DNA of 64,000 bases, from contig NZ_BNCG01000006.1 in the NCBI RefSeq assembly GCF_014656355.1, positions 117,704-181,703 on the forward strand. Direction: 5' to 3'. Made by a program: the position numbers and the translations under genes. The DNA comes from Camelimonas fluminis. GTDB taxonomy: Bacteria; Pseudomonadota; Alphaproteobacteria; Rhizobiales; Beijerinckiaceae. Positions 31,554-41,537 of the stretch are shown here, in pieces. Each line of letters opens with the position of its first letter. Position 1 is the first letter of the stretch. The notes under the pieces are model-generated. The model searched no databases. It worked only from the letters and a program-made list of their open reading frames with translations, and was not told where the DNA came from.

Positions 31554-31560
31554 ACTGTCG

Positions 31561-32685
31561 ATGAGGCGCGGTGATCCATTGTGGGAGGCGGGTTCCTTGC
31601 ACGGGGATGACGACCAGCGCCAGAGCGCGGGCCCGAACGCCCGAAGCGTCCATGACGACGCCCCCGTAACCGCCGGCGAGGCGGATTTTTTGTTTTCCGG
31701 CCTTGCTGACGCCGCCGGCCTGCTGCTGGCGGTTTCCGGCGGGCCCGATTCCCTGGCGCTGCTGCATCTTGTGGCGGGTTGGCGGGCGGAAGGTCTGGCG
31801 CGCGGCGAACCGCGCCCGCCGGTGTCCGTCGCGGTTGTCGACCATGGTCTGCGTCCGGAGGCCGCCGACGAAGCCCGCATGGTGATGATGCGCGCGCGCG
31901 ATGTGGGGCTGCCGGGCGCCATCCTGGTCTGGGCCGGCGACAAGCCGGCGAGCGGCGTGCAGGAAGCGGCGCGGACGGCGCGATATGAGTTGCTGTTCGC
32001 CCATGCCCGGCGTGTCGGCGCGTCGCATGTGCTGACCGCCCATCACGCCGACGATCTGGCCGAAACCATTCTGATGCGTCTGTGCGCTGGCTCCGGCCCC
32101 GGCGGTCTCGCCGGCATCGCCGCCCTGTCGCGGCGGGAGGGGTTGTGGTTGGCGCGGCCGCTGCTTTCGTTGACCAAGAGCCGTCTGGTCGCTGTCTGCG
32201 TCGCCGCCGGATGGGATTGGGCCGTCGATCCTGGCAACCTCGATCCGCGCAAGGGCAGGGGCAGGCTGCGTCGCCTTGCCAGCGAGCTGGCCGCGCTCGG
32301 GCTGAGCCGTGAACGGCTGTTGCGTCTTGGCGCCCGCGCCGCCCGCGCCGACGCGGCGCTGGAACAGGCGGTGGACCTGGCCCTGGCGGGCGCCGATGTG
32401 CGGACGAGCGGGGGGGATTTCAGCGTCGACATGCGCCGGCTGGCGGAACAACCGGCCGAGATCGCGGTGCGGGCGCTGGGGCGGCTGCTGGCCGGCGCCC
32501 GGCCTGCGGACGCCGCGCCGCTGCGCCTGGAGCGTCTGGAGCGGGCGACGGAGCGGCTGGTCGCCGCCGCTGACGCCGGCCGTCCTGAAACGCTGACCCT
32601 GGGAGGGCTTGCCTTGCGGCTCGACCGCCACGGCCTCTGTCGCGGCGGCGCGGAGCCGCCGCGGAGGACGCGCCCCGTCGCCTGA
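31561..32685 (+). CDS. tilS: tRNA(Ile)-lysidine synthase
   Basis: This 374-residue PP-loop ATPase has the motif SGGPDS at 59-64 followed by LALLHLV, and further VVDHGLRPEA and AHHADDLAETILMRLCAGSG. It adds lysine to C34 of tRNA-Ile(CAU) so that it reads AUA and is charged with isoleucine. It is shorter than enterobacterial TilS, lacking much of the C-terminal domain, as in other alphaproteobacteria. The ATG at 31561 is 8 bases after the cpoB stop, so it is in the same operon. The order cpoB-tilS-ftsH is conserved in Rhizobiales. Confidence 0.92.
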   Translation: MRRGDPLWEAGSLHGDDDQRQSAGPNARSVHDDAPVTAGEADFLFSGLADAAGLLLAVSGGPDSLALLHLVAGWRAEGLARGEPRPPVSVAVVDHGLRPEAADEARMVMMRARDVGLPGAILVWAGDKPASGVQEAARTARYELLFAHARRVGASHVLTAHHADDLAETILMRLCAGSGPGGLAGIAALSRREGLWLARPLLSLTKSRLVAVCVAAGWDWAVDPGNLDPRKGRGRLRRLASELAALGLSRERLLRLGARAARADAALEQAVDLALAGADVRTSGGDFSVDMRRLAEQPAEIAVRALGRLLAGARPADAAPLRLERLERATERLVAAADAGRPETLTLGGLALRLDRHGLCRGGAEPPRRTRPVA

Positions 32686-32960
32686 CCGCTGCGGGCAGGA
32701 CGCGCCGGTCAGGGGCGTCGGCCGGAATTGGCGTCAGGCCCTGTCAGGAAAGCCGCCGGCCTGCGGCATAACCGCCTCGCCCGCCCCAAACAGGGCGTTT
32801 TTTGCGTCTACAAGGCCGGCAACTCAATTCATCCCCCCACTTCCGGCAGGCTCCATTGATGGCGCGACCTTGGCAACAGGTCGCTTCAAGCCTAAATATG
32901 GGGCTGGTTGAGATCCTTATGGCGCGCGGCAGCCCGCTGGACCAGGACATATAATTCAAG

Positions 32961-34883
32961 ATGAACCCCAATTTCAGGAACTTCGCCCTCTGGGTCATCA
33001 TTTTTCTGCTGGTGCTGGCGCTGGTCTCCCTGTTCCAGAGCCCCGGGCAGCGCGGCGGTTCGTCTGATATTCCTTACTCGCAACTGCTGCAGGACGCCGA
33101 CAATGGCCGCGTCACCAGCGTGTTGATCTCCGGGCAGGAAATCACCGGAACCTATACGGACGGACGCGCCTTCAAAACTTACGCGCCATACGATCCGGGT
33201 CTCGTCAGCAAGCTGCAGCAGAAGAACGTGCAGATTTCCGCGCGTCCGCCGCAGTCCGACACGCCATGGTTCATCGCGCTGCTGATCAACTGGTTGCCGA
33301 TCCTCGTCTTCATTGGCGCGTGGATTTTCCTGTCGCGGCAAATGCAGAGCGGCGCGGGGCGCGCCATGGGCTTCGGCAAGTCGAAGGCCAAGCTGCTGAC
33401 GGAAGCGCATGGCCGCGTCACCTTCGAGGACGTGGCCGGCGTTGAGGAAGCCAAGGACGACCTGCAGGAGATCGTGGAGTTCCTGCGTGATCCGCAGAAA
33501 TTCCAGCGCCTCGGCGGCCGCATTCCACGCGGCGTGCTGCTGGTCGGCCCGCCCGGCACCGGCAAGACGCTGATCGCCCGCGCCGTCGCCGGCGAGGCCA
33601 ACGTGCCGTTCTTCACCATTTCCGGCTCGGACTTCGTTGAGATGTTCGTGGGCGTCGGCGCCAGCCGCGTGCGCGACATGTTCGAACAGGCGAAGAAGAA
33701 CTCGCCGTGCATCATCTTCATCGACGAGATTGACGCGGTTGGCCGTCATCGCGGCGCCGGACTTGGCGGCGGCAATGACGAGCGCGAGCAGACCCTGAAC
33801 CAGCTGCTGGTGGAGATGGATGGCTTCGAGGCGAACGAAGGCGTCATCATTATCGCCGCCACCAACCGCCCCGACGTGCTGGATCCGGCGCTGTTGCGTC
33901 CAGGCCGTTTCGACCGCCAGATCGTCGTGCCAAACCCGGATGTGGTTGGTCGCGAGCGCATCCTGCGCGTCCACGTCCGCAAGGTGCCGCTGGCGCCGGA
34001 CGTCGACCTGCGCACCATGGCGCGCGGCACCCCAGGCTTCTCCGGCGCCGACCTGATGAATCTGGTCAATGAGGCGGCGCTGCTGGCGGCGCGGCGCGGC
34101 AAGCGCATCGTCACCATGCAGGAATTTGAGGACGCCAAGGACAAGGTGATGATGGGCGCCGAGCGCCGCACCCTGGTGATGACCGAGGACGAGAAGCGTC
34201 TGACGGCCTATCACGAGGCGGGTCACGCCGTCGTCGCCCTCAATGTCCCCGCCACCGATCCGGTGCACAAGGCGACCATCATTCCGCGCGGCCGCGCCCT
34301 CGGCATGGTCATGCAGTTGCCGGAGCGCGACAAGCTCTCCATGAGCTACGAGCAGATGACCTCGCGTCTCGCCATCATGATGGGCGGGCGCGTGGCCGAG
34401 GAGCTGATCTTCGGGCCGGCCAAGGTCACCTCCGGTGCCGCTTCTGATATCCAGCAGGCGACCAAGCTGGCGCGGGCCATGGTCACGCAATGGGGCTTCT
34501 CCGACGAGCTCGGCGCCGTGATGTACGGCGACGAGGGCGGCGAGGTGTTCCTCGGCTACTCCATGGGCAAGCAGCAGACCTTGTCCGAGGCGACGGCGCA
34601 GAAGATCGACGCGGAAATCCGCCGTCTGGTGGAGGAAGGCCTGTCTGAAGCCCGCCGCATCCTCACCGAGCGCCACGACGATCTGGAGGCGCTGGCGCGC
34701 GGGCTGCTTGAGTATGAGACGCTCTCCGGCGAGGAGATCCGCGGCCTGCTCGACGGCAAGCCGCCGGTGCGCGACGCGGGCAGCGAGCCGCCGCCCAGCC
34801 GCGGCACGCTGGTGCCGTCCGCCGGCCGGCATACGCCGCGCGGCGGCTCCGACGCCGGGCTTGAGCCGCAGCCTCAGGCCTGA
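32961..34883 (+). CDS. ftsH: ATP-dependent zinc metalloprotease FtsH
   Basis: This 640-residue membrane AAA protease has transmembrane helices at about 8-26 and 104-125. Walker A GPPGTGKT is at 196-203, Walker [12 protein letters not shown] near 255, and the zinc site HEAGH at 418-422. It degrades membrane and regulatory proteins such as LpxC and RpoH-type factors. It follows tilS after about 275 bases and precedes glmM, the usual order. Confidence 0.97.
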   Translation: MNPNFRNFALWVIIFLLVLALVSLFQSPGQRGGSSDIPYSQLLQDADNGRVTSVLISGQEITGTYTDGRAFKTYAPYDPGLVSKLQQKNVQISARPPQSDTPWFIALLINWLPILVFIGAWIFLSRQMQSGAGRAMGFGKSKAKLLTEAHGRVTFEDVAGVEEAKDDLQEIVEFLRDPQKFQRLGGRIPRGVLLVGPPGTGKTLIARAVAGEANVPFFTISGSDFVEMFVGVGASRVRDMFEQAKKNSPCIIFIDEIDAVGRHRGAGLGGGNDEREQTLNQLLVEMDGFEANEGVIIIAATNRPDVLDPALLRPGRFDRQIVVPNPDVVGRERILRVHVRKVPLAPDVDLRTMARGTPGFSGADLMNLVNEAALLAARRGKRIVTMQEFEDAKDKVMMGAERRTLVMTEDEKRLTAYHEAGHAVVALNVPATDPVHKATIIPRGRALGMVMQLPERDKLSMSYEQMTSRLAIMMGGRVAEELIFGPAKVTSGAASDIQQATKLARAMVTQWGFSDELGAVMYGDEGGEVFLGYSMGKQQTLSEATAQKIDAEIRRLVEEGLSEARRILTERHDDLEALARGLLEYETLSGEEIRGLLDGKPPVRDAGSEPPPSRGTLVPSAGRHTPRGGSDAGLEPQPQA

Positions 34884-34920
34884 GGCTGACGCCCTTCAAA
34901 AGCGCCTGTTTCAGATATTT

Positions 34921-34951
34921 CGCCCCGGTTCTCCAGAACCGGGGCGAATTT
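34921..34951 (+). terminator. terminator hairpin of ftsH
   Basis: A perfect 10-bp stem (34921-34930 with 34937-34946) and 6-base loop is followed by AATTTC, so the U-run is weak. Confidence 0.65.
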
Positions 34952-35270
34952 CGTCTGGCCTCTGGCCCCGCCGCTGCTGGCGCCGGGCGGCGCGTCGCCG
35001 ATGCCGGTAACATCATGTTATGAATAGTGAATACATGATGCCGCGCGGTTGCTTGACGGGGCGTCGCGCGCGGCGCATGGGATACGGCGTGACAGGTGAT
35101 TTGGGCTGGGCGGGACCGGCTGGGCCGTCCCATGACCCCCGCAGCGCGCTGCGGCGCCGTTTCACCGTCGCGCCGGCTTCCCGTTTGCCGGGAGGTCCGG
35201 CAATTTTTTGGCCGCAGTGAAATAAAGCGTCGTCGTTTTTTTGCGGAAACTGCCCTGAGGCACAGGACAT
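34952..35270. other. intergenic region between ftsH and glmM
   Basis: About 320 bases after the hairpin have no supported gene. The T-rich stretch near 35235 lies close to the likely glmM promoter. Confidence 0.4.
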
Positions 35271-36623
35271 ATGACAAGAAGCTACTTCGGCACGGATGGT
35301 ATTCGCGGTCGCGCCAACGCCGTCATCACGCCAGAACTGGCGTTGAAGGTGGGGCAGGCGGCGGGCCTGGTGTTCCGCCGCGGCGATCACCGCAACCGGG
35401 TGATCATCGGTAAAGACACGCGGCTGTCGGGCTACATGATCGAAACAGCGATGATCGCCGGTTTCACCTCCGTTGGCATCGACGTCCTGCAGCTTGGCCC
35501 GATGCCGACGCCGGCGGTGGCGATGCTGACGCGTTCCATGCGTTGCGACATGGGCGTGATGATCTCGGCCTCGCACAATCCTTACGAAGACAATGGCATC
35601 AAGCTGTTCGGGCCGGACGGCTACAAGCTGTCCGACGAGGTCGAGAAGCAGATCGAGGAGCTGATCGACGGCGATCTGGCGCTGCGTCTCGCCAGTTCCG
35701 CCGATCTTGGCCGGGCGAAGCGCATCGATAGCGTCCATGCCCGCTACGTCGAGTTCGCCAAGCGGACCCTGCCGCGCGATGTCGATTTCGACGGTATGCG
35801 CGTGGTGGTCGACTGCGCCAATGGCGCCGGCTATCGCGTGGCGCCGGAGGCGCTGTGGGAACTCGGCGCGGAGGTCATCTCCCTTGGCGTCGAGCCGGAC
35901 GGCACCAATATCAACCGCGACGTCGGCTCCACCTCGCCGGAAGCGCTGATCCGCAAGGTGCACGAAGTGCGGGCCGACGTGGGCATCGCCCTCGACGGCG
36001 ACGCCGACCGGGTGATCATTGTCGATGAAAAGGGCCAGGTGGTCGACGGCGACCAGCTGATGGCGGTGATCGGCCGTAGCTGGAAGGAAGCCGAGCTGCT
36101 GAGCAAGCCGGCGATCGTCGCCACCATCATGTCCAATCTGGGGCTTGAGAAATATCTCTCAGGCCTGGGCCTCGGCCTTGAGCGCACGGCGGTGGGCGAC
36201 CGCTATGTGCTCGAGCACATGCGCCGCAACGGCTACAATGTCGGCGGCGAGCAGTCCGGTCACATCATCCTGTCTGACTACGCCACCACCGGCGACGGGC
36301 TGTTGTCGGCGTTGCAGATCCTGTCCGTGGTTCAGCGCGCTGGCCGGCCGGTCAGTGAGGTTTGCCGGGCGTTCGAGCCGTTCCCCCAGGTCCTGAAGAA
36401 CTACCGTTATACGCGCGGCGCCGCCCCGTCCGTCGAGAGCGTCGACGCCATCGTCGATGCGGCGCGCGACCGGCTCGGCAAGAATGGCCGCCTGGTGGTG
36501 CGTCCCTCGGGCACCGAGCCGGTGATCCGCGTGATGGGCGAGGGCGACAACCTTGATGTGGTCACCCAGGTTGTGGACGACGTCATTGCCGAGATCGGCA
36601 AGATCGGCCGGGCGGCGGCCTGA
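35271..36623 (+). CDS. glmM: phosphoglucosamine mutase
   Basis: This 450-residue enzyme interconverts glucosamine 6-phosphate and 1-phosphate for UDP-GlcNAc synthesis. It begins [12 protein letters not shown]. The phosphoserine is S101 in MISASHNP, the metal loop is DGDADR at 242-247, GGEQSGHI forms the sugar-binding loop, and [12 protein letters not shown] is the C-terminal phosphate site. All key residues are present. The ftsH-glmM order is widely conserved. A strong terminator follows. Confidence 0.97.
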   Translation: MTRSYFGTDGIRGRANAVITPELALKVGQAAGLVFRRGDHRNRVIIGKDTRLSGYMIETAMIAGFTSVGIDVLQLGPMPTPAVAMLTRSMRCDMGVMISASHNPYEDNGIKLFGPDGYKLSDEVEKQIEELIDGDLALRLASSADLGRAKRIDSVHARYVEFAKRTLPRDVDFDGMRVVVDCANGAGYRVAPEALWELGAEVISLGVEPDGTNINRDVGSTSPEALIRKVHEVRADVGIALDGDADRVIIVDEKGQVVDGDQLMAVIGRSWKEAELLSKPAIVATIMSNLGLEKYLSGLGLGLERTAVGDRYVLEHMRRNGYNVGGEQSGHIILSDYATTGDGLLSALQILSVVQRAGRPVSEVCRAFEPFPQVLKNYRYTRGAAPSVESVDAIVDAARDRLGKNGRLVVRPSGTEPVIRVMGEGDNLDVVTQVVDDVIAEIGKIGRAAA

Positions 36624-36649
36624 ATTTCAACGTCAGTTAGCTGGATCTG

Positions 36650-36688
36650 ACGCGGGCGATCTGTACAGGTCGCCCGCGTTGCTTTTTT
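36650..36688 (+). terminator. intrinsic terminator of glmM
   Basis: A 10-bp stem (36650-36659 with 36670-36679) and 10-base loop is followed by a six-T run. Confidence 0.88.
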
Positions 36689-36940
36689 AACTTGCTGGTT
36701 CGATGGCATTTTCCGGGTGGAAACGGCGTCGCCTCCGGCTGGAGAGCCGCCCCCGGGGCGCCCCCGCCTGCCTGGGCGGGGCCGGACGCCCTGTCGCGAC
36801 AGTTCATTAACCATCTTCATTAAGGTTAAGCGGCCATTAACGGTTGCCTGCGAATTTGGCGCCAGAGCAGGCGGCGTCCAGGGGCGAATCGCGACGGCGA
36901 TCCGGTCTGGAGGCGACAGCTGGCTTGAACTGCAGGTTTG

Positions 36941-36992
36941 GAATGTTGCGTTTGCGCGGGGCGGCCCAGCCCGCCGCGCAAACGCAACATTC
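36941..36992. repeat. long perfect inverted repeat before the outer-membrane protein gene
   Basis: Bases 36941-36957 are exactly complementary to 36976-36992. Two more pairs extend the stem to about 19 bp around a loop of roughly 14 bases. It ends 54 bases before the ATG at 37047 and lies well downstream of the glmM terminator, so it may be in the leader of the outer-membrane protein mRNA. Confidence 0.85.
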
Positions 36993-37046
36993 TCAAGAAC
37001 GTCGGCGACCTACGGCGGTGCGCGACGCGACAGGGACGGCGGGACG

Positions 37047-37916
37047 ATGTTCACTTCGGCGCTCACTTCGGGGTTTGGTCGGGCTTCGGGCCAGGCGCGC
37101 AGTCTGGCGTTTGGCCTTGCCGCGGGCTGTCTCGCCAGCATGGCGCCGGCGCTGGCGGCGGATATGCTGCCCGATCTTCCGCCAATGGAGCCGGAAAAGC
37201 CGCTGGTTGCTGGCGGCGGCTGGTATCTGCGCGGCGACGTAGGGGTGGGGCTCGGCCTGCGAGGCTCCCGCAACGCGATTCCTCTGGCTTACGCCGCGCC
37301 CGGCGGCGCGACTCCTGTCGATGCGGCCATCGCGCGCGCGCGCATTGATCATGGCTGGTCGGCTGGCGGCGGTGTCGGCTACCGCATCGGGCCGTCCCTG
37401 CGCGTTGACGTGACGGCCACGGCCCTGTCCGGCGTGCGGCTGCACGGCGCCGGCGTTGACAGCGCCTTTGCTTCCGGCGCCAGCCAGTCGGTCGGCTATT
37501 ACAGCGCCGGAACCCGCTCCAACGTCGCCCTGGCCAATGTCTACTGGGACATCCTGAACTGGAACGGCCTGACGCCCTATGTGGGCGCTGGCGTCGGCGT
37601 GGCCTGGAACCGCCTCTACAAGGTCGGCCGTTTCGAGCAGGCGCAGCCGCTGGCCCCGGCGACAGACATCATTGCTGCGCGCCATGGCTCGCACGCCAGC
37701 GCCGCCTTCGCGCTGTACGCCGGCGTCGCCTATGAGATCGCCCCCGGCGTCTCGGCTGATCTTGGCTACCGCTACATGCGGCTGGGCAACGCCAACAGCG
37801 GCCGCGCCATCTGCGACGACGGTTTCGCCTGCCTCGCCGCCACGCCGCTGCGCGTCAAGACGCTGGAAAGCCATGAGGTGACCCTTGGCGTGCGGTGGGA
37901 GTTGGGGGCGCTGTAA
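37047..37916 (+). CDS. outer-membrane beta-barrel protein (Omp25/LomR-like)
   Basis: This 289-residue precursor has a signal peptide ending ALAADMLPD (about residue 35). The mature part has alternating hydrophobic strands such as GGGWYLRGDVGVGLGLR, GYRIGPSLRVDVTATA, LTPYVGAGVGVAWN and ALYAGVAYEIAPGVSADLGYRYMRLG, ending VTLGVRWELGAL. This is the eight-strand barrel pattern of small rhizobial surface proteins. The start at 37047 is chosen because it gives a normal signal peptide; the frame upstream is arginine-rich junk and crosses the inverted repeat. The specific role is unknown. Confidence 0.82.
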   Translation: MFTSALTSGFGRASGQARSLAFGLAAGCLASMAPALAADMLPDLPPMEPEKPLVAGGGWYLRGDVGVGLGLRGSRNAIPLAYAAPGGATPVDAAIARARIDHGWSAGGGVGYRIGPSLRVDVTATALSGVRLHGAGVDSAFASGASQSVGYYSAGTRSNVALANVYWDILNWNGLTPYVGAGVGVAWNRLYKVGRFEQAQPLAPATDIIAARHGSHASAAFALYAGVAYEIAPGVSADLGYRYMRLGNANSGRAICDDGFACLAATPLRVKTLESHEVTLGVRWELGAL

Positions 37917-38399
37917 AGGCGTATACCGAAACGTACGTTGTGGCGTCCGCGCGGCTGCGCGCGCCGCCCGTCAGCCCTGGCCTCATGAGCTCACAATGAG
38001 CTCACATGGGGCTTTTTCATGAGGGGCTGGCGCGGCCCGTTCTGTCATGATGCGCGCCACACGTCTGGCGAACCTCGCGGAGTGTGGACGTTGGCCTGGA
38101 TTGGCCGCGCGCCGGCGGACAGACAAACGGCGTCCCGCTCCGGGTTCGCTGTGTCGCCAATCAGTAATATTCCACCATATCAAATAATGTATGATTGCTG
38201 TTATCCATTGGTGGCCTGCCGGCAGGGCGGTTGAAAAATCCCGACCGTCGTTCGCGGGACCTGGCATTGAATTTCGCCAATACAAAAATTCGACATAATT
38301 ACAGAATGTAAGAAAAGCTTATTTCGGCGCGAATACAATTACGTCGCCGCCGTTATATGAATTTATCGTTTATATTCATTCATATTGATAAGTGGTCAT
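37917..38399. other. intergenic region with direct repeat and A+T-rich promoter zone
   Basis: About 480 bases. An 11-base unit, ATGAGCTCACA, occurs twice in tandem at about 37985-38006. From about 38155 the sequence becomes A+T-rich, unlike the flanking genes, especially 38275-38400. This may hold the promoter of the membrane nucleotidyltransferase gene. No gene was seen. Confidence 0.5.
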
Positions 38400-39668
38400 A
38401 TGCGATTCATCGGTTCGGCCGTCCGGTATTGCGCCATGCCGTCCGTGCGTCTGGCGGCGTGTGTCGGCGTCATCATGTACCTGTCCTATGCCTGGGGGCA
38501 CGCGGCGTGGAGCAATCTGGCGCTGGTGAGCGTTTCGGTGATCGTGTGCCTGCTGCTTCCTGCTTACTCGCGCGTAAGCAACCGGGTGGAAGAACTGGTC
38601 AATCATCGCTGGGCGGTTGTTACGTTCGGCCGTCTCGGCAGATTTGCGGCGCAGTATCTGTTTAACGTGGCGGTGTTTGGCGCTTTTCTGGCTGGCGGCG
38701 TTGTTCCCGACGCCGGGTTCCGCGGGCTGGGCGGCGTTGCAGGCGCGGCGCTGCTGACCACGCTTGCCTCCCAGGGCGTGCAATACATGGCGCTGGCGCT
38801 CTACAATCGCGGCGTCGGCGATCAGAACCGCAATGTGCTGGCCGCGCTGTCCATCAATATCGTCGCGACGGCGTTATCGACCACCGGAGCGCCGCTGTTC
38901 CGTCACGTGATGGTGATCATGGGGTGCGGGTTTGGCGGGCTGGTTTTCGGACTTGGCGTCCTGTCGGACCTCCGGGGCCACTGGTTTCCGCGTCGCGGGA
39001 TCGGCGTCTTTTTCGGCACGTTCAACCCGTTTCATGTCACGCATGTCGACATCATTCGTCAGGCGCTGGACGGGCGCGGCCTGGCGAAAGTCATTGTTCA
39101 CCCGACAGTGGTTCCGAGACTCCATGCCCGGGCGCTGGAAAAGGGCGAAATCGCCATCATCGGCAATGACGGCGGCCTTGATGTCATGGAGCGGACAGCG
39201 AAGGCCGACGCGCATGTCAATTATTTCCCCACCGGCAAACGGTTTTATCCGCCGCAGACCCGGCGCGCGCTGATCGCGATTGCCCTGGCCGAGGCCGGGC
39301 TGGCCGGCAGGGTCGAGGTGCTGTGGCTGCCGGAGGTGTATCGGGATCATGGCTTTCATGGCGTGATCGCCCGCATTCGCAAGCTGCACCCCGGCGTCCC
39401 GCTGCACGGGCTGCACGGCAGCGATCTGGGCGGCATGTGGGTGCGGAGCATCTATGATGAATGCGGCTGGATCTATCCCATGCCGGTGCGCCGGCGGAAC
39501 AACGTTTCGGCGACGGCGATCCGCAACGGCGCGGCTGGCATGACGACGCCGGTCGTTGGCGAAGTCATCGCCCGTCTGCGCGAGGGCGTCGCCAGCTTCG
39601 CCACTGCTGGCGTGACGTTCCAGAACAGCAACGGCCTGTTGAGCGTGAGGGACAGGCATGATGCGTGA
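38400..39668 (+). CDS. polytopic membrane domain fused to a NadD-like nucleotidyltransferase
   Basis: This is a 422-residue protein. Residues 10-190 are hydrophobic, with about six transmembrane segments (for example RLAACVGVIMYLSYAWG and VSVSVIVCLLLPAY). Residues 200-400 form a nucleotidyltransferase alpha/beta domain. It has the signature GTFNPFHVTH at 206-215, a GSD motif in HGLHGSDLGGMW near 341 that matches the G-x-D position of NadD, and the C-terminal VSATAIRNG near 369 in place of ISSTxIR. The family activates small molecules by transferring AMP or CMP. A membrane-embedded version is unusual and the substrate is unknown. The gene overlaps a GNAT gene by 11 bases, so the two probably work together. 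The ATG at 38400 has only a weak ribosome-binding site. The genes obgE, rsfS and proA that accompany housekeeping nadD are absent. Confidence 0.75.
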   Translation: MRFIGSAVRYCAMPSVRLAACVGVIMYLSYAWGHAAWSNLALVSVSVIVCLLLPAYSRVSNRVEELVNHRWAVVTFGRLGRFAAQYLFNVAVFGAFLAGGVVPDAGFRGLGGVAGAALLTTLASQGVQYMALALYNRGVGDQNRNVLAALSINIVATALSTTGAPLFRHVMVIMGCGFGGLVFGLGVLSDLRGHWFPRRGIGVFFGTFNPFHVTHVDIIRQALDGRGLAKVIVHPTVVPRLHARALEKGEIAIIGNDGGLDVMERTAKADAHVNYFPTGKRFYPPQTRRALIAIALAEAGLAGRVEVLWLPEVYRDHGFHGVIARIRKLHPGVPLHGLHGSDLGGMWVRSIYDECGWIYPMPVRRRNNVSATAIRNGAAGMTTPVVGEVIARLREGVASFATAGVTFQNSNGLLSVRDRHDA

Positions 39669-40242
39669 AAACAGCGGGTTCTCCCTGAAGATTGCGTCGT
39701 CGTTCGAAGACTACATGAAGGTGGTCGCCGTCAGGTCCATTGTCTATCTGGCCGGGCAGGCATGTCCATGGAGCGAAGAGTTCGATGGCAATGACCACGC
39801 GGCGACGCAGATTCTCGGCCTGCTTGACGGCGAGCCGGTGGCGACGGCGCGTATCCGCTGGTTCGCCGGGTTCGCCAAGCTGGAGCGCCTGGCGTTGCGG
39901 CCGGAGGCGCGAGGAAGCGGCCATGGCGACGATCTGCTGCGCTTCATGATCGCTATCAGCCAGCGCAAGGGGTTTTCCTGCCTGTATCTGCACGCTCAGG
40001 CCGGCCTCGTTCATTTCTACCGCGCCCATGGTTTCGTTCCGCACGGCGCACCCTTCACTTTTTCCGGCTACCATTATGTGGAGATGAAAGCGGTGCTGCC
40101 CCCCAGACCGGATGAATTGCGCCTCGACGACGGCCCGCACGTGCTCAACCGGCCGGAAGGCGACTGGAACCGCCCCGGCGTTCTGGAGATCTCGGCCGGC
40201 CGTCCGCCGGCGCCGCGCCAGCCAGACAAGCCGCGCGCCTGA
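39658..40242 (+). CDS. GNAT family N-acyltransferase
   Basis: This 194-residue protein has a GNAT fold at about 10-150. Motif A is [24 protein letters not shown] with the acyl-CoA pyrophosphate loop R-G-S-G-H-G, and the C-terminal strand pair is [22 protein letters not shown]. It transfers an acyl group from acyl-CoA to an amine. A proline-rich tail (about 155-194) is extra. The start overlaps the end of the membrane nucleotidyltransferase gene and has a GAGGGACAGG site, so the two form one transcription unit. The substrate is unknown. Confidence 0.82.
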   Translation: MMRENSGFSLKIASSFEDYMKVVAVRSIVYLAGQACPWSEEFDGNDHAATQILGLLDGEPVATARIRWFAGFAKLERLALRPEARGSGHGDDLLRFMIAISQRKGFSCLYLHAQAGLVHFYRAHGFVPHGAPFTFSGYHYVEMKAVLPPRPDELRLDDGPHVLNRPEGDWNRPGVLEISAGRPPAPRQPDKPRA

Positions 40243-40318
40243 TCCCGAGCCCGGCGTCACGCTGCCCGTTGTCGGGTTCCGGTGGATTCCGCTTGCGCGC
40301 CCTTCTCATCAGGCGTAC

Positions 40319-40376
40319 GCCCGTTGGCGGGACACTTCCCCCCAACGGGAAGCGCCCATCTGTGAGGATGGATGAT
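40319..40376 (+). promoter_or_regulatory. serC RNA motif in the serC 5' leader
   Basis: Two adjacent hairpins precede the serC ATG. The first pairs CCCGTTGG (40320-40327) with CCAACGGG (40342-40349). The second pairs CCATC (40356-40360) with GATGG (40367-40371) and holds the GAGG ribosome-binding site in and next to its loop. This matches the serC motif known from alphaproteobacterial serC leaders, a candidate cis-regulatory RNA whose ligand is not established. The second hairpin could control translation. Confidence 0.75.
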
Positions 40377-41537
40377 ATGACGACAAAGCCCGCCACCCGG
40401 CCCGCACGGCCGGAGTTTTCGTCTGGCCCGTGCGCCAAGCGTCCCGGCTGGAGCCTGGAAGGGCTCGCCGACACGCCGTTTGGCCGCTCGCATCGCGCCA
40501 AGGTCGGCAAGGACAAGTTGAAGCTTGCCATCGACCTGACCCGCGAGGTGCTGGAGGTTCCCGCCGATTACCGCATCGGCATTGTGCCGGCCTCCGACAC
40601 CGGCGCCGTCGAGATGGCGCTGTGGTCGTTGCTGGGCGCTCGCCCGGTCGACATGCTGGCCTGGGAAAGCTTCGGCGAGGGTTGGGTCACCGACGTCGTC
40701 AAGCAGCTCAAGCTTGATGCGCGCATTTTTAACGCCCCTTACGGCGAACTGCCCGACTTCGCCCAGGTCGACGTCGCCAATCGCGACGTGGTGTTCACCT
40801 GGAATGGCACCACTTCCGGCGTTCGCGTCGCCAATGCGGACTGGATTCCGGCTGACCGCCAGGGCCTGACCATCTGCGACGCCACCTCGGCCGCCTTCGC
40901 CCAGCGCCTCGACTTCAGCAAGCTCGACGTCGTCACCTTCTCCTGGCAGAAGGTGCTGGGCGGCGAGGGCGCGCACGGCATGCTGATCCTGTCGCCGCGC
41001 GCCGTGGAGCGACTGGAGAGCTATACGCCGGCGTGGCCCATGCCGAAGATCTTCCGCATGACCTCGAAGGGCAAGATTTCGGAAGGCATCTTCAAGGGCG
41101 AGACCATCAACACGCCGTCGATGCTGTGCGTCGAGGATTATATCGACGCCCTGCAATGGGCGAAGGCTGTGGGCGGCCTCGACGGCCTCGTCGGCCGCGC
41201 TGACGCCAACGCCAAGACGCTGAACGACTGGATCGATAGCCGCGACTGGATCGCCAATCTGGCGGTGAAGCCGGAGACCCGCTCGAACACCAGCGTCTGC
41301 CTGGTGATCTCCGATGCGGACGTGCTGGCGAAGGGCGCCGAGGCTGGCGCCGCCGTGGCCAAGGGCATCGCCTCCCGGCTTGAGGCCGAGGGCGTGGCCT
41401 ATGACATCGGCTCTTATCGCGACGCCCCTCCTGGCCTGCGCATCTGGTGCGGCGCCACGGTGGAGGCTGCCGATGTGGCGGCCCTGACCCAGTGGCTCGA
41501 CTGGGCCTTCGCTGAGGAAAAAGCGAAGCTCGGCTGA
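40377..41537 (+). CDS. serC: phosphoserine aminotransferase
   Basis: This 386-residue PLP enzyme of the alphaproteobacterial SerC type contains [12 protein letters not shown] near the N-terminus, the PLP lysine in [15 protein letters not shown], and [14 protein letters not shown]. It converts 3-phosphohydroxypyruvate to phosphoserine with glutamate. The ATG at 40377 is chosen because it lies 9 bases after GAGG inside the serC leader RNA; upstream starts would translate the leader. serA follows after 200 bases. Confidence 0.95.
   Translation: MTTKPATRPARPEFSSGPCAKRPGWSLEGLADTPFGRSHRAKVGKDKLKLAIDLTREVLEVPADYRIGIVPASDTGAVEMALWSLLGARPVDMLAWESFGEGWVTDVVKQLKLDARIFNAPYGELPDFAQVDVANRDVVFTWNGTTSGVRVANADWIPADRQGLTICDATSAAFAQRLDFSKLDVVTFSWQKVLGGEGAHGMLILSPRAVERLESYTPAWPMPKIFRMTSKGKISEGIFKGETINTPSMLCVEDYIDALQWAKAVGGLDGLVGRADANAKTLNDWIDSRDWIANLAVKPETRSNTSVCLVISDADVLAKGAEAGAAVAKGIASRLEAEGVAYDIGSYRDAPPGLRIWCGATVEAADVAALTQWLDWAFAEEKAKLG

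Noticed and set aside
32892..34832. 646-residue minus-strand ORF
   Set aside because: It is a shadow of ftsH in a G+C-rich genome.
38400..39668. The nucleotidyltransferase as the ordinary housekeeping nadD
   Set aside because: It has a large membrane domain, the motifs are variants, and none of the usual nadD neighbours are present. A redundant NadD activity is still possible.
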